A stretch of 27,511 nt of DNA from Phoronis australis (lineage: Eukaryota; Phoronida; Phoronidae): positions 1,032,275 through 1,059,785 of the forward strand of contig NMRA01000069.1 of NCBI GenBank assembly GCA_002633005.1, given 5' to 3'. A program made the translations under genes and the position numbers. Positions 1 to 12,829 of this stretch are shown piece after piece; position 1 is the first letter of the stretch; each line of letters begins with the position of its first letter. The notes under the pieces were generated by a model. That model saw only the letters and a list, made by a program, of their open reading frames with translations. It had not been told where the DNA came from and searched no databases.

Positions 1-2437
1 AACCGCTGCGCATTCGCTGAAGACCATGGTTACGATTCACAAAATGAAAAGAAGTGTGCGGATAATGGCGATTTCCTGCCATCCAAAATGTAAGAAAATT
101 CAGGGCTGGGAGATACTGTTTTCATTTTAGGTAACCCAAGGATGGAATGATTGTTTCTCAGTCCAAAGGCAGCAGTGAGAGAAAAAATGGCGTCGTTAAA
201 AGGCCAGAAGTTATGCACGCGTCCTTTACACTCTATATTGACAAAACCCTGGGGTTATTGGGTATGTCCTTTCATAACTTTATAGTAGCTCAAGGAACAA
301 TAATACGAATCGATTGATTCGGTACAGCTATTTTCGATATGGTGAGACAGTCAGCCTTTCCAAATAAAACGTATCGATAGTTACTGTAGGCTTAGGCCTA
401 CCCGGTAGAAAGGCACCCAAAAATCTAGGTTGTTATCTAACATGCCTTATGCACGTAGCGACGGCGATTCCACCAGCTGGCAGACAATGAAATAAACGGA
501 AGCGTGAAATAAATTTTTGTTTAACTTGAAGTGTTTTTACATGTATTCGGGTGAACGTTATTATCCGAAGGTGCTGTAAATATTTTCACGACCCCGAAAA
601 CGCGTGCAGTTAGACATATTTATACCACAAAGTTTTAATCCACATTTTATCACCAACTCCCGTGCAATAACCGTGTCACGTGACCTTCAGTTTGCACGCC
701 GGACAGCGTCAGGTTTAGTGAAAGGGCGTATCAAGCGTGTGTGGCAAGAAAGCGGTTTAATGATCGTTGTGACGTTACCATTTGGACTTGTTTAGTTCCG
801 AGCTCTAATCCTTAACAACAATCATTTCACAAATTTAAGACTTAAAGTCAAAGCTACCAAAAAAGAAATGGAAATGTGTATTCGTGTGAGATTCAGCGGC
901 TACAAAGTCAATTTATTACTCATTTTATGTTCAACACAAGAATACGTTCCCTGCTTTCAAATGAAATACCTACAAACTGGTCCAAGACATGTTTCACTCA
1001 ACATGTTGTTTGCCTGTGCATCATTACCGTTCCTGTTCCCTGTAGAAAACAATTTACAACTTCCGGTCATCAAATACTAACATTGTATAGTGTTCATAAG
1101 TGTAACACACATTTTCCTTATGCTGAACACAAAATCCAATTCTCCAGCTCAACATGTTATTTGGTTAATAAGATCAGTGGCAAGCAATACCATATGATTC
1201 AAATTAGCATAATTATCCGACATGCAAATCATCTCTTGAGGCCTCTAGCTTCTAATAAAATCCATTGACAAAACACAAACGCTCTGTGGGTGCTTTGTAT
1301 CGAGTTCGAGCATCACATTGGAATGGTCTAACATTGTTGCAGCTGCGAATTTAAGTGTAAAGATTACCATGCCAACAAATTTATAACACACTCGCATTTA
1401 TTGACGATTGATTTCTAAACTCTCTAATTAATCCTCAAGCATAAGCGCCTCTGTTCAGGGGAGGGCGAGGTTTGAAATTCGGTGTAATAAGGTTTCCTCC
1501 CGACCATCGCCAATATCCTGCACCCTCCGTTTGGTCGCAACCGGTTTCGCCCCCCTCTCACTCTCCACCACTTTTAACCTTTCCCTCGCTTTCCACTAGT
1601 TTCAACCTCCCCCTGACTATAGCTTATTTCTTTCTGAGTATTCCGTTAACGATGCGGTTTCTGTTCCTTTGGGTGCTCTGCTCCCAGATCTCTTTCTTAA
1701 TGTTCCCTAATTTTACAAAAAATTTTGCTGAATCCAAGGAGGAATCGACTCCCCTGATCCTCAGCCTAACAGTTCGTCTATGTCCATCAGTCACAAAATC
1801 TAGACCCGTGGAATTGTGGGTAACAAGTGGTCAGGTGATATGTGCGAGATTTTGAGAGGTTTGACATTTGAACGTATTGGGTTACCTTCCGTGACAAGTA
1901 AAAAGACAAATTAGGCAGAAAATTAATGGATTTAAATCTTAAATTTTGTATACACGTGAGCAGTCTCCTGCTGCCCCAAGAAACTTTAATTACTTAAGCG
2001 ACTAAAGTCCATCATCTGATTAATTTTATAATCTTTGAAATATTAATACAACGTGTTTAAAAAGATAGATTCCAATTGAAATTGCAATCACAAACTGGAA
2101 TAGACCACAATGTCTATGCGATAAGAATTCGAAACAGTCATTAACACTGCATGCCTACCCGTTTTTCAGTCGTGCCCGCAATGGGAGCGAACCCTCGGCC
2201 CCCTCTTGAGCCACCTATGGGATATTGTTCGTGCAACAAACGACAAAACCACGTTTTCAAATCGCATGACGATCACATCTACAGCTTACACTCGTTTCTA
2301 TTTTTTCAACCTCCAATCAATACTCTAACTGAGATTCAATACAGGACAGCAAGTGTCAATCTAAAGCTGTAACAATGCTATGCAACTGTATAGAACCCTA
2401 AAAATTGATGTCTTACCGATAAACCAGCGACTTTTCA
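1..2437. other. No gene recognised
   Basis: Open frames up to 130 codons exist on the plus strand (876-1268, 1472-1855) but show no family motif, splice context or codon bias. A palindromic E-box-like GTCACGTGAC is at 675-684; its role is unknown. Confidence 0.6.
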
Positions 2438-2650
2438 TTAACTAATAAACGTGTTAGCACTGCGACTGCTCCAATATTTTTCCTGCATAAATCTAACCCT
2501 TAAATCGTGACATGCTGGACATACACGTAAAAAATTATATTCATCTTCCATACTATTTATACAGAAAAGACACACGCGATCAGAATAGGTAACAGAATTA
2601 TGCCTGCCAGTTTCCACAGCTAAATCATGATCTCCCATTGGGAACACCAC
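2438..2650 (-). pseudogene. Degenerate non-LTR retrotransposon ORF2 C-terminal fragment
   Basis: The frame reads GDHDLAVETGRH, then DRVCLFC, MEDEYNFLRVCPACHDLRVRF. This is the zinc-binding C-terminal segment found after the reverse transcriptase domain of many invertebrate non-LTR elements (pattern HxLxIExGRH-RxCxxC-x6-8-EDExHFLxxCPxYxxLR). The usual His of EDExHF is Asn here. The frame stops just upstream, and downstream a tandem stop (TAA TGA) with a plausible one-base shift continues as MKSRWFIGK. No reverse transcriptase or endonuclease domain is visible around it, so it is a 5'-truncated, decayed insertion. Family (RTE/CR1/L2-like) not determined. Confidence 0.72.
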
Positions 2651-5598
2651 ACCAACATGATTTTATCAAGCATCTTCAAGTAATAATGTTTGTTATTTTG
2701 ATGAGACCGTGATGTCAACTGTCTTGTGAACACCAGCTCAACCGTCACGACACAATTCGGATGAAATTTAAATATCCACGCAGCGCTAATTAGGTCCAGC
2801 GGAATTGGCAAACCTCAAACTCAAACAAATCAAGTTAACGGTTGTGAATGTTTACGCTGAAGCGATCAATGAACTCCACTCGGTCCGTGGTTTCATGTGC
2901 GGCGCAGAAAAACAAAGAAAAACAAAACAAAGAATGAGTTTCGCCCACATGAACCAAAATAACGGTGGAGCTTTAAGAAAAACATCCTTAGTACAAAAAC
3001 TCATTACTTACTTCTGTCATTGCTTTATAAAAACATAATAGTTAAAGGATGGCGCGAATATCACGTGACTCCCCAGGAGCGTCACAAGCTTTTCTCTGCA
3101 CGCGTTTGTATTCTTAATGTTCAGTGCTTTCATTAATTCATCTTAACCTATTTGATTAATGATAAAACAACACAAGATATTGCCTAACTACTCAAGCCAT
3201 GTGATTGATGTTGAGAGATGCGAAGAAACTACGACCCAAGTCGATCAATAAGAGCTCTGTGAAGCAACTCTGTCATGAAGGAACACTCTTGATCGACGCA
3301 AAACATATTGAAAATTAACGCGTGATATCTTGAGACGGATTTCCACGCAGTCGAGTCCTTCAAAGTTTAAGTCGAGGAAGGAACTCACTCCAGTTCTGAG
3401 AGGATGCACCACCAGACCAGTTTTATAATCGAAAATAACGATGCGCTGCAAAACACGACAGGCGACCGTTCTAACTAGTCCTTCCAGATCAGCGCATCAA
3501 TTTTTCTCAAGATATGCGGATTGGTAACGATTAAAAACTCGTCGCTCAGTCATAGTTGACAACTAAAGCATTTTAATTTCTAGTTTGTCTAAATCAGGCT
3601 ATTATTTCGCTGTCGCTCTTAGACAGCTACATTTAAAATGAAAACACGCTGTCTAATCCAACTGAAAACTGTCTGTTTAAAACTGCATTTCGCTTGTGTT
3701 TGGCTATCAAATGATGATGAATGTTTGATTATCTGGGATTTAAAGGTGTCACCGCATCTTATGTTGCCGAATGAGTAGTCAACCGTCAAGTTACATACCT
3801 GTACACGCATGTACGCCATGTTCGATATCGCAACTTTAGGAATTGCAACCCCAGCAAGCACTTTCTGGTGTCGCTGACGGTTTCGATGTTCTTGTAGGTA
3901 GCGGAGATAGAAATCCGGATATTGTCGGACTGGTTTTGTAAGAGTAACAGACTTTAACAATGCGAAATACAGGCTTTAAAGTGCACCAGACATGATGGAA
4001 ACAGAAGACGCTATCGAATGTACTATTTGGTTGATCCAAGATTTTGAGCTTTTAAGGAGCCAGTGTGTGATTCTGCATGTTCAGGCACTTGGAACTAAGT
4101 AGGTGACGATAGTTTACACGGAGCGTCCTTAAATGGACTTGATGTTCTTTCCTCGGGTTTGATACGTGTCATATACTAACATGATCGCGCAACGAAGATG
4201 CGTAATAGAATGAAGGAATGGAACTTAAAAGTAAACCATTACAAAATACACGAGCACATTGGGATCAATGCTGAATAGACAACCTACTTTTCCAAAAGTC
4301 GATTGTCCTCATCGAACAGTACGATTTGGCACGCGTTGTCGCGAGGGGGCAAAGCAGCACCGGGCTACGCATGTCGAGGTCTTATCCAATACGATCAATT
4401 AATGGACGATAGCGGTAATTTGAGTGACTGTGCTATGCGACTAATACGGCATATTCATGTATTATCCCTTTTAAAACTGCATCTTTAAAATCAATAGTGT
4501 ATCAGTATACCACAACTCAAACCGTTGTAATTCGAACACTCCAAATCTCATCCATTGATTCTATTTATCATATTTGACTGAAGACAGGCAGGTGTAAACC
4601 ACAACAAAGTTTGGATCACCATTTCACGTAAATAACCTGTGACATAAGCAGTGTTGGCATCGACTCATTTTCCGATTTTCTCGAAACTGCAAAGCCGATA
4701 CAAATGTTGACATGTAAAGAAAGCACAAAATGCTGTTATTGCTTTGTATAACCTAAGCCAAAACTTTTCTTTCTCTTCCCCAGTGAACAGAAATATAGGA
4801 TACCCAACATACACTGTAAGTGCGAGAGTACACTTCTCCCACCGGGCACTGCATTGTCGGTGGATTCGTTTCAGTGGCCGGGAATTGGAATTCTCGGGCT
4901 GCGTCCCGTAGACCTAACTCGACACGTGCGACAAAAGCTAGATCGCGTGCTTCATTTTTTCTACATGGTAAAATCTCTCTAACACTGCGTGATCTTGTTT
5001 TTTTTCGCGAATTCCTTGTGTTTGCGGAACGCATGTCCGTCCCCCTTCTAACAGATGGCGCGATTACAATAGAGTTCTCTGTCATAAATATTTCATCACT
5101 GATTATAGTGTTCGTCTTTTTATTCTAGGCTTCTCACGACAGGTGCAGCGTCACCGGTGAATGAGAAACGATCAAGCGACATTATCGCGTGGTACTCTAC
5201 GATCAATGATCCAACGCATTTATTCTCATCCACCTTATGGTTTATTTATGAGACTGAAACCTTACTGCTAGAGTTGTGGAACTCTGGCGTCTGTTTGCCT
5301 TCAAGATATTGAGCGATCATCTAGCCTGAACATCTGGAAGATTTCCGGAAACGTCATCCGAAGACTTTTAATGCCAATCCACAGTTGCAAAGGGCTCAAG
5401 TTTGCCTCTGGGTAGCAGGGCAGATCGATATAAGGATTCGCCGACATCGGACACGACCAAAAAGAGAAAAACGCCGTCGGCATGCCGACTTTAGAACTTG
5501 CGCGGACTTTTTTCTTCAGAAACAGTGTTTGACTCCTCTTACGACATTCTAGACTCCACGATTCTCCTGTTGAAGTACAAGGTCGGTAATCAGCCTCC
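2651..5598. other. No gene recognised; CpG-richer patch at 4.8-5.1 kb
   Basis: Nothing with a recognisable domain. The patch at about 4820-5065 is richer in CpG and open on both strands for about 100 codons, which could mark a promoter or first exon of a neighbouring gene, but no transcript structure can be supported. Confidence 0.5.
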
Positions 5599-5738
5599 CG
5601 TTCAGTAACGCTAGGACCTCGCTAAAAAGCAAGACTTCGCAGGATTACGTGAGATATTGCCGTATATTTCAAATTAGAACACGTGTCTCTGACTAGATTT
5701 TAGCTAGGTTCTAGCGTAGGTCCTAGCGTTACTGAACG
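5599..5738. mobile_element. Small terminal-inverted-repeat element (MITE-like)
   Basis: A 140-bp unit whose ends are a perfect 21-bp inverted repeat beginning CGTTCAGTAACGCTAGGACC; homology continues imperfectly inward (CGCTA, then CTAAAA). It has no coding capacity. No convincing target-site duplication is seen (flanks CTCC and CACTT), so the superfamily is unknown and a simple foldback is possible. Confidence 0.6.
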
Positions 5739-6211
5739 CACTTCTGGTTTTGGCAAACGTTGGACTTCCGATGTCATGCAGTCTGTTCCTCACGGCTCAT
5801 TCACAGCCAACGAGACGAAGAGGACGACACAAATTAGGGATGGTAGAGAACGCAGAGACGTCAGAGAAGTTGTAGGAGAGAGGAATGAAAGCGAATGCTC
5901 AACGCCCCCATATATCTGTCACCTCAGGGTATATCCCTGTTGAGTTAATGAACTGGATAACGCCGGCGCACTCGGACAAGGCTCAACGGAATACTATTTA
6001 ACATTCTTACGTTTTCTAGAACTTTAAAAAAGTATCAGATCAATTTGATTGCTGCCAGTCCACAAGCACGAAAGTTGGCAACCTCTTTATAAAACTGTGT
6101 GTTCCCGGCTCATTAATACTACTTGGTAACGGACAACCACTAATGCGGATAGAACCGGCTCACCCATACGTGTACTTCCAGTTTTTCCGGTTCCGCCGTC
6201 ACTCAGTGAGG

Positions 6212-6739
6212 TCAAACACCTCTCGACTCGAAGGAAGATAAATACAAGGTTGGATATTGAACAAGCTGCTGACTCACCTTCAAAAAAAAAAACAGCAACG
6301 AAAGGTCTCCCACGCGGCAGGTCCGGGTTGTATAATTTTTGCGCGTGGGATTAACAAACTGAAATACAATAGGGGGTGTTGAATTTGACCAACGAAGTTT
6401 TATTTGTTTTATAGTCGTGTATCGTGATGATGTATGCACAGCGACAAAACGTAAAATGCTAGAATAGCGATTGCAACCAAATTTAAAAAAGAGAAACGTT
6501 CCCGATGATCCAAGTCCGACAGAGAAAAGAACATGTGTGGAAAACCATCTTAGACGCATGGATTTCGTACTAAGTTCAAGACCAAAAGACCAAAGTTGAA
6601 CAATACCAATAAAAAGTAAATTTGGCAATGAAAATGCAACGTAGAGTATAAAGTACGGTGAGGGACATCGAAAGTTATCGGATAAATTTCCATCATTCAA
6701 AACTATTAAGTTTATGATAGAAAATGCCAATATCAACAC
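6212..6739 (-). other. Unassigned 175-codon open frame, hydrophobic
   Basis: The longest open frame outside the phosphatase gene. Its first half is hydrophobic with three or four stretches that could span a membrane (LILAFSIINLIVL, FILYVAFSLPNLLFIGIV, VLFSVGLGSSGTFLFF). I recognise no family. A frame of this length is close to what chance gives in 27 kb of six frames, and an A-run interrupts the region near 6280. No splice sites or promoter support it. Confidence 0.15.
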
Positions 6740-7417
6740 TCCTCAGAAATGTTTAGTTTCTGAAGTTAAAAAAAACGTAATGCACAGACAGCTGCTGCAA
6801 CGGAGCCGGTTATAGTGGTTACTGATTTTACGACTTAATCTCTTAAGTTTATTCACAAGGTATGTTTTTTTAGAAATCATACTGTTTATTTTATGGTCTT
6901 ATCCCTGGAAAGTAGTCGAAGCAGAATGTACCGCCTGCCGGGGGTTGCAGGATATCCAAATATCTACCACTGGGAGTTTTAGCCGACGGAAGAAAGTTTT
7001 CATCCACTGTCTCCACAAGCAAATTGTGATCCTGTTTTGAAGACTTGCAAAAGGTTATTTGGGGAGAGGGTTGTAAATTCGCTCTGGTTTAATGTTATCT
7101 GCAGTGCTTTTCGCAGGTAGACGTTGGACACAAGGGAAATAGTATCGGCAAGAAATCCTCGCTTGTGGACCGGATACATTGATTTCCATCCCATAGTTCA
7201 ACATTCCAATTTCACCGACCAATCACTTAGGTGGCTCTCTTTTGTTAGGGAACGCCAGTGATGTCCCGAGTATGTTCGCGAAGCGTTCACATTGAAATCG
7301 CACGATTTGGGGTGGTATTTTGCTCTGAAATCGTCCCTTTTTGACAAAATAACAACATGGAAACAACTTCATGAAGTTTAGAGGTTGTTTTTGTGACAGT
7401 AAAGGCGCATTGCTGGT

Positions 7418-7603
7418 TTAATCACGTCTACTAGGGGGGGGATGTATTTTCGTTTCACAAGACAATTGCTGCGTGTCTCCAACTGATATTCGCCTTCTCG
7501 ATTTTCGGCAGTGAATTGGGCCGGGATATACCACAGCTTCAATACGATGCAAAAAAACGACAACACTTGGCAACTGACCACAGAAACCATGAGACCCAAG
7601 CAA
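7418..7603 (-). other. Open frame with Ig-domain-like B-strand signature
   Basis: The frame contains ISVGDTQQLSCETK, resembling the start of an Ig domain (V-x-x-GDTVxLSC). It ends soon after, at a run of seven G on the plus strand (about 7434-7440) where a frame change could occur. The tryptophan expected after the first cysteine is not seen. Weak evidence; possibly the same decayed gene as the fragment at 11.2 kb. Confidence 0.2.
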
Positions 7604-7896
7604 GCGTTTCAGTACTCGGCATGTTGAGAATCAGATCCCATCATCAGAACTAAATTAGTAATCAATTAACCAGGAGCACGCCGGAGAGGAAGATAGAAAT
7701 ATTGACTTACCATCACTTTTGTGCACGAAACACAGTAGTTATGGGTTGGTAGTAGTAATCCATTGCGCTAGCGTAAAACAGTTGAATTTCCATTCACCAC
7801 TCAATAGAACGAATGCAACGTACACAAGACTGGTAGACTGGAGTGTTGGCAGAATTGTCAATTGTCCATTTGAATAATTTATGTCATTATCCACAG

Positions 7897-8294
7897 ACAT
7901 TAATATACATCAGCAAATATTGTCTGTTGTAGAATGCGTCAATATACCGACCGCCAGTTATCGATCTGAGAGTGCGGCGACATCTATGGGAACACTCATG
8001 AACGAACGAAAAATCGATAGGAGCTGTATACGTAATTTGCGAGGCTCTGACAGATTGACAAATCCAATTTTTGATAGCACTATACAGTTTGTGGGAACTC
8101 GGATAAGTAAAGATCTGAAAGCTATTGAAACAGGCTCAATACAGAATGATTTTTGTATTTCAATTCCGGTTTGCATAGTTTCCGACGTCAGCACAGATCG
8201 GAAGTACACACTTGATAAAGAAAATCAAGTCTCAAGGCTTTCACAGGACTTGAAACTGCGCGACCTCCAACTATCAACAGAAAACGAAGAAATA
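7897..8294 (+). other. Unassigned open stretch that could be an internal exon
   Basis: An open frame of about 130 codons follows a good acceptor-like sequence (TTATGTCATTATCCACAG, ending 7896) and precedes a GTAACT at about 8295. The translated C-terminal part is charged and could form a coiled coil (LDKENQVSRLSQDLKLRDL). No family is recognised and no partner exon is found; length alone is not beyond chance. Confidence 0.2.
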
Positions 8295-8336
8295 CGTAAC
8301 TGTATAGTCGTGGATAATGGTTTGTTTTTTGGTTAA

Positions 8337-10164
8337 AAAACTGGATGGCGCCAGAAAAGCTTCCGGAATTTTGTGTACAAGCGTGTGTCTTATAAACTCT
8401 GCGCCATGCACACCCCAAATACAGCGAGGACAGAAGGCGAGATTGTCCGATCTTCCGAAGCTGTCCGGGCGGCTTCGCCCACCTACTCATCGGTCGGTTA
8501 GAATAACATCTATGTTGCTTTTAAAGAAATATACAAATGGGACGTTTTCAGCAAAACTACACCGTCCTGAATTCGATTCGTTTCACTTTTCTATTCAAAT
8601 GTCAACACGTGTAAAACATGGTGCTGCACATTTTTCGTTTGTGCGGTGTACAAAAGGTGGCATTTCCGAATATACATGTATACACGCAGGGCTTCTACAT
8701 ATACTACTCAAGAAAGAGTACTGAATATAACGTTATTCTTTCAAATATTTTGCACATCTATTAAAATTAATGTGTTACCATCCTTTTCGTCACTAGTAGA
8801 ATCTTAGGACACTTAGTGAGGGTGAAACCGCAAAATGATTTTTTTTGTACTTGGGTTTACTGACAAAAATTTATAATCTCGGTATATCTCCAAGTTAACC
8901 CTAATGTCTGTTCAGTTTATTAATTAGTTTATATGAAACAATTTCTATTCATCATTCGCATGTAGTCACACATGGAAATTGACGTGACTACAACCGGTGT
9001 CAAGGGGGATAACTACTATAACAGTAGGTGGTGAAATTGACCGCGTTAAAAACGATTTTGCGTAATTTGTGTTGAACAACTTGAATAACACGGTTTGGTC
9101 CATCCTTCGAATTGTTCAGTCACTGAGACTTTGGGGCTGAACAAAAGCATCCACACTGAGGAAACATGGCACTGCATGAGACAGCTCATGGAAGGGACGG
9201 TTCTGAAATACTGAGGAGCACGAGTTCAGTTGACGCGAAAAGCTAGCGACCACGTAAGACTCCACGAGATAGCGCCACGGTTGCAAGAGAAAAATATGAT
9301 CACGGTAGCTTCTTTCAAGAGATTCTTGAGTCTACGAAATTCAATCCAACCAAATCAAAAGCTGTAAATGAAAGCACAGATCAACGAATTTGAGTCATTT
9401 TTTAAAAACGGAAGACGATTTGTTACGGTATAAGAGAATCAGTTTCAATCGCATCAAATTTCACACCAGACTTATGTCTCATTAAGGCCCGTTTACTAGA
9501 GCTGCGTGAAAAGCAACAATCGAATTAGGCCTTTTACTCTTTTAACATCGGTCTCATACATGTAGACCTATATGCTTTCCGCGAACATTTCAGTTTCGCC
9601 ACGCGGTCATTACTGTGCGAGGTGACGCTCAACCCCCGAGCCCTTCGCGTTAAGATTTCAACATTGACTATACAGCGACGAAATGACCCATTAACGGGCG
9701 CTTGGTAAATTTCACGGTCGCCGTTATCAATGGTTCGTGTTATTCCCGAGACCGGATGAAAACGCATAGAATACGCTGTTTCAAGGACACACAAAACAAG
9801 TAGTAATATGCGATATTTATTAATAAGTAAAGTTAACAATGGCGTAACAAATAAAATAACTACTGACATCTGTAATTAACCTATAAACAATAAAATTGTG
9901 GTAAATAACAAATACAAAAATGGATCACAAAGGAGAGTATAAACTATCGAAGGAATAAAGGAGAGAACACACTTCAAAACTCCGGTACTCTAATCTCGGT
10001 TGTGTACCAAAAAACTGTAAGCTGTGACTGGATCAAAATCTGTTTGGCGGCAACCAAGCGAAAATCAAGTTCAACTCATGTTCAGTGGCTGAACTTCAAC
10101 TGAACAGAGACCCTAGCGGCCAATTTCAAAATCGACAAAATTGATTCAAGGAGCTCACTTTTCG
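8337..10164. other. No gene recognised
   Basis: AT-rich. The minus-strand frame at 9534-9869 starts with a hydrophobic stretch resembling a signal peptide followed by a basic tail, but no family is recognised. Nothing else is supported. Confidence 0.5.
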
Positions 10165-10277
10165 GCAATGGTCTGATACAACATTAACGAGCCCGAATTT
10201 TGAGAACCAGTTTTCTCCACTGAATAACGGGCATAACAGTGGTTCTCAAAATACGGGCAGTTGTATCAAACTATTGC
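10165..10277. repeat. Foldback inverted repeat with ~40-bp arms
   Basis: Left arm 10165-10209 (GCAATGGTCTGATACAAC ... GCCCGAATTTTGAGAACCA) pairs with right arm 10240-10277 (TGGTTCTCAAAATACGGGC ... GTTGTATCAAACTATTGC). There are a few mismatches, a 7-nt insertion in the left arm, and a loop of about 30 nt. Likely a MITE relic or foldback element; no gene inside. Confidence 0.65.
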
Positions 10278-11123
10278 ACACTTTTCAGTCACCAAACTTT
10301 GGATATGGAGACGGATTTTAAAAAAATTAAACGAACTTGACTAAAGCAACGTGATTATTTGTGAAAAAAAGAATTATAGTGATGGTTTCAAAACGTCGAG
10401 TTAAGTGCGTCTTTAAGATAGGAATGTTAATCAGAGTATACTAACCTGTAATATATATAGTAAGTAGAGTGCCATCTATGGAGTAAAGTGAATATTACAA
10501 TAGCAAGTGTGTAGGTCTACACATACAATAGCGCTTTGCAAGCAATAAAAAACAGGAACACATACGCATACCGCATTTTGTACAACCAAAGCAAATCGAG
10601 AGAGTTGGCTGTTCAAACACGTCACAAAAACCTCACAGCGTGGCATTGTTTTGCGAAAATAGATGCTAGTTCAACCAAGCAGGACTACTGCAAATCGTAG
10701 TCTCGATGCAAGCGATGTCAGTGACCAGGTGCCATCGCAGAGCGAAAGGGAATTCCTTGACATTCGCTGAATTTCGTTTGTCGGTTGCTCTTAATTCATT
10801 GGTGATGGTTCCTTCCTCCCACTTTACCGAAATTCATCGGGGGGAGATTTGCAATTCGCTCGAATCTGTTACAATGCGACGGCGCCTATAAAATTTGCGC
10901 AAATATGGATACGAATCGGCGACATAAAGTTAAATCAGAGAGACAGTTATCGCTCACAATGTCACTGGACATCTCATAACATGCACTTGCAATTAAAGTA
11001 ACCATAATACAATATGTCTGGGTCCAATGGTAGTGTTATTACCATATAAACACTGCAACAGGATACGGGATGGCCCAATACTAGCAATCCAATCAAGACC
11101 ACAATCTATTAATACGCGAACAA

Positions 11124-11315
11124 TTACAGAAAAGCCAAACTAGACACCAAACCGGGACCTGAGGTCAAAGCTAGGTCCCGGTCCAGGTGGCACGAGTATT
11201 TACCGTATTCACTCCAATTAGCACGTGTAATAATCAACTTGCGAGTATTTCCAACTACAAACGGGGATATGGCCGGGATAATAGAATCGTCATCTTGTTG
11301 GATGAGGGAGAACAA
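11124..11315 (-). other. Open frame with Ig-domain-like F-strand signature
   Basis: A 63-codon frame containing RKLIITRANWSEYGKYSC, which fits the L-x-I-x-x-A-x-x-x-D/E-x-G-x-Y-x-C pattern around the second cysteine of immunoglobulin V/I-set domains. The first half of a domain is not found in the same frame upstream on the minus strand, and no splice sites are convincing. It may be a relic exon of an Ig gene, or chance. Confidence 0.25.
11151..11182. repeat. Perfect 10-bp hairpin
   Basis: ACCGGGACCT at 11151-11160 and AGGTCCCGGT at 11173-11182 are exact inverted repeats with a 12-nt loop. The stem is GC-rich in an AT-rich background. It falls inside the Ig-like open frame on the minus strand. 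Confidence 0.6.
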
Positions 11316-11345
11316 ACGGAGGGAGGATTTCCACTGGGAAGTAAC

Positions 11346-11390
11346 AAGTTAGCACCATGACGGGGCAGTATCGAGTTAGCAACATGACGT
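11346..11390. repeat. Short direct repeat, 27-bp period, ending in a CRE palindrome
   Basis: AGTTAGCA-C/A-CATGACG occurs at 11347-11362 and 11374-11389. The second copy runs into a perfect TGACGTCA at 11385-11392. Another TGACGTCA, overlapping CACGTG, is at 11703-11714. These are possible transcription-factor sites but no promoter can be assigned. Confidence 0.4.
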
Positions 11391-12829
11391 CAACGGAAGT
11401 GGGACAAAATTCATTCCGACTTCTCCAGGAGTTTGCTTCGTCTTTCGCAAAAAGTCTATGGAAAAAACTTGGCAACGAGGGTGTTGGAGTTGCAAAGCAA
11501 ATTTATTGTGAAGTCCGGGTGGTTGATTACCCGACCTGCCAATTCGGTTTTTCTCATGGGGGATACATTTATGCAACACATTTCTCAAAAATTAAAGTAA
11601 AAAGAAAAAAAGAAGAAAAATCGGCAGGAAGCGGTCATTGTCAATTTAGTTGAATTTTCTTTGTAATAAAATAGCATTTTTGGAGAACTTCTGCCAGAGG
11701 TTCACGTGACGTCATTATTGCCCCAAGCCCCTAATAATCTATTCACCAATGGATCAATTATACACCAAGTTCAACAACGTCCAAGGTGCAATACTTGTCG
11801 GGATTTTGTCAAGACTTGCCAAGAATCAAAACGAATTCTAGCAAAAAAGAAATGGATATTTATTCCTGGTTTCGTGAGCTAAACTTAGTCGAATTTCGAG
11901 GGACTTTTTGTACCTTAAGGAAATGTAAATTACTTTCACGATAGAGATAAACAAGACTAAGAGAATTTGAAAGAAACAAAAATAAAATTAACATGTCATG
12001 CCCCCAGTTTCTTAGCAATCTAATTTTCTAGTCCTTACGTGACTATTAGCATGACGTCTATAGAAGGTACCCTGTCTCCGATTTTTCAGTAGTCAACCAG
12101 ACAGATGTCCTCAAGACCCCCTAGATCCCAGAATAGCAATGTTATGAATTTTTTAATCACAGAATAAACCTCGTTGAATAAAAGAGTGTAAGACATTTTC
12201 CTTAAGTCCCTTTTAGTACAGTCTCTTGTCAGACAATGAAAGCCTAGAACAATTCTACTGAAATAACCAACAAAACGGGAGATCAGGACTATTGAACAAA
12301 CGGAATGCCGAACCATAACTGCCAGACTAACGGATCGTCAAGGGGTTGGGCCGTCTAATTTCCAACAAAAGCCTGCTTGGGTTGAAGGCTAACTGTTCCC
12401 CAGTATCATGGCTATCACAGATATACAATACAACTACAGTGTATTCCCGAAAAATTCAGGCAAAATTACCCAGAATTCCCCATCATGATGGCTGGGCAGA
12501 AGCCAAATTCATCATCAAGAGCTTCCCTCATGACCAACAATGAAGGGCAATAAACAGTTAGTGACGTGGCTAATAGTTATTAGCAATAATTTTTACCATT
12601 AAAAATAAGTAGCCACCTTTACGGGAAATGTTATTTTGTCTGTTTACTTTTGTCTGGCACTCCATGGGAGTATCCATAAGGAAGATCACAAAGCAAAACA
12701 GAGTATTGCTTAGCTCACAACTTTGCTAAAAAACAAGAAAAAACTACCCTGGTGGAAGACAGCAACGAGATCTATGCATAACAAGCACTGGACAAAATTG
12801 CATAGCAAGTACTACACCTACCAAAGTCA

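Larger units (their letters stand above)
10278..12829. other. No complete gene recognised
   Basis: Apart from the Ig-like frame, the hairpin and the short direct repeat listed separately, no features are supported. The minus strand near 10.72-10.88 kb has a plausible coding-like frame (VKWEEGTITNELRATDK) without recognisable homology. Confidence 0.5.

Noticed and set aside
876-1855. Plus-strand frames of 127-130 codons as genes
   Set aside because: Length is within chance for this amount of sequence, with no recognisable motif or splice context.
8320-8337. Terminator-like hairpin GTTTTTTGGTTAAAAAAC
   Set aside because: Bacterial-type terminators are not relevant in this eukaryotic context; it is a short AT-rich coincidence.
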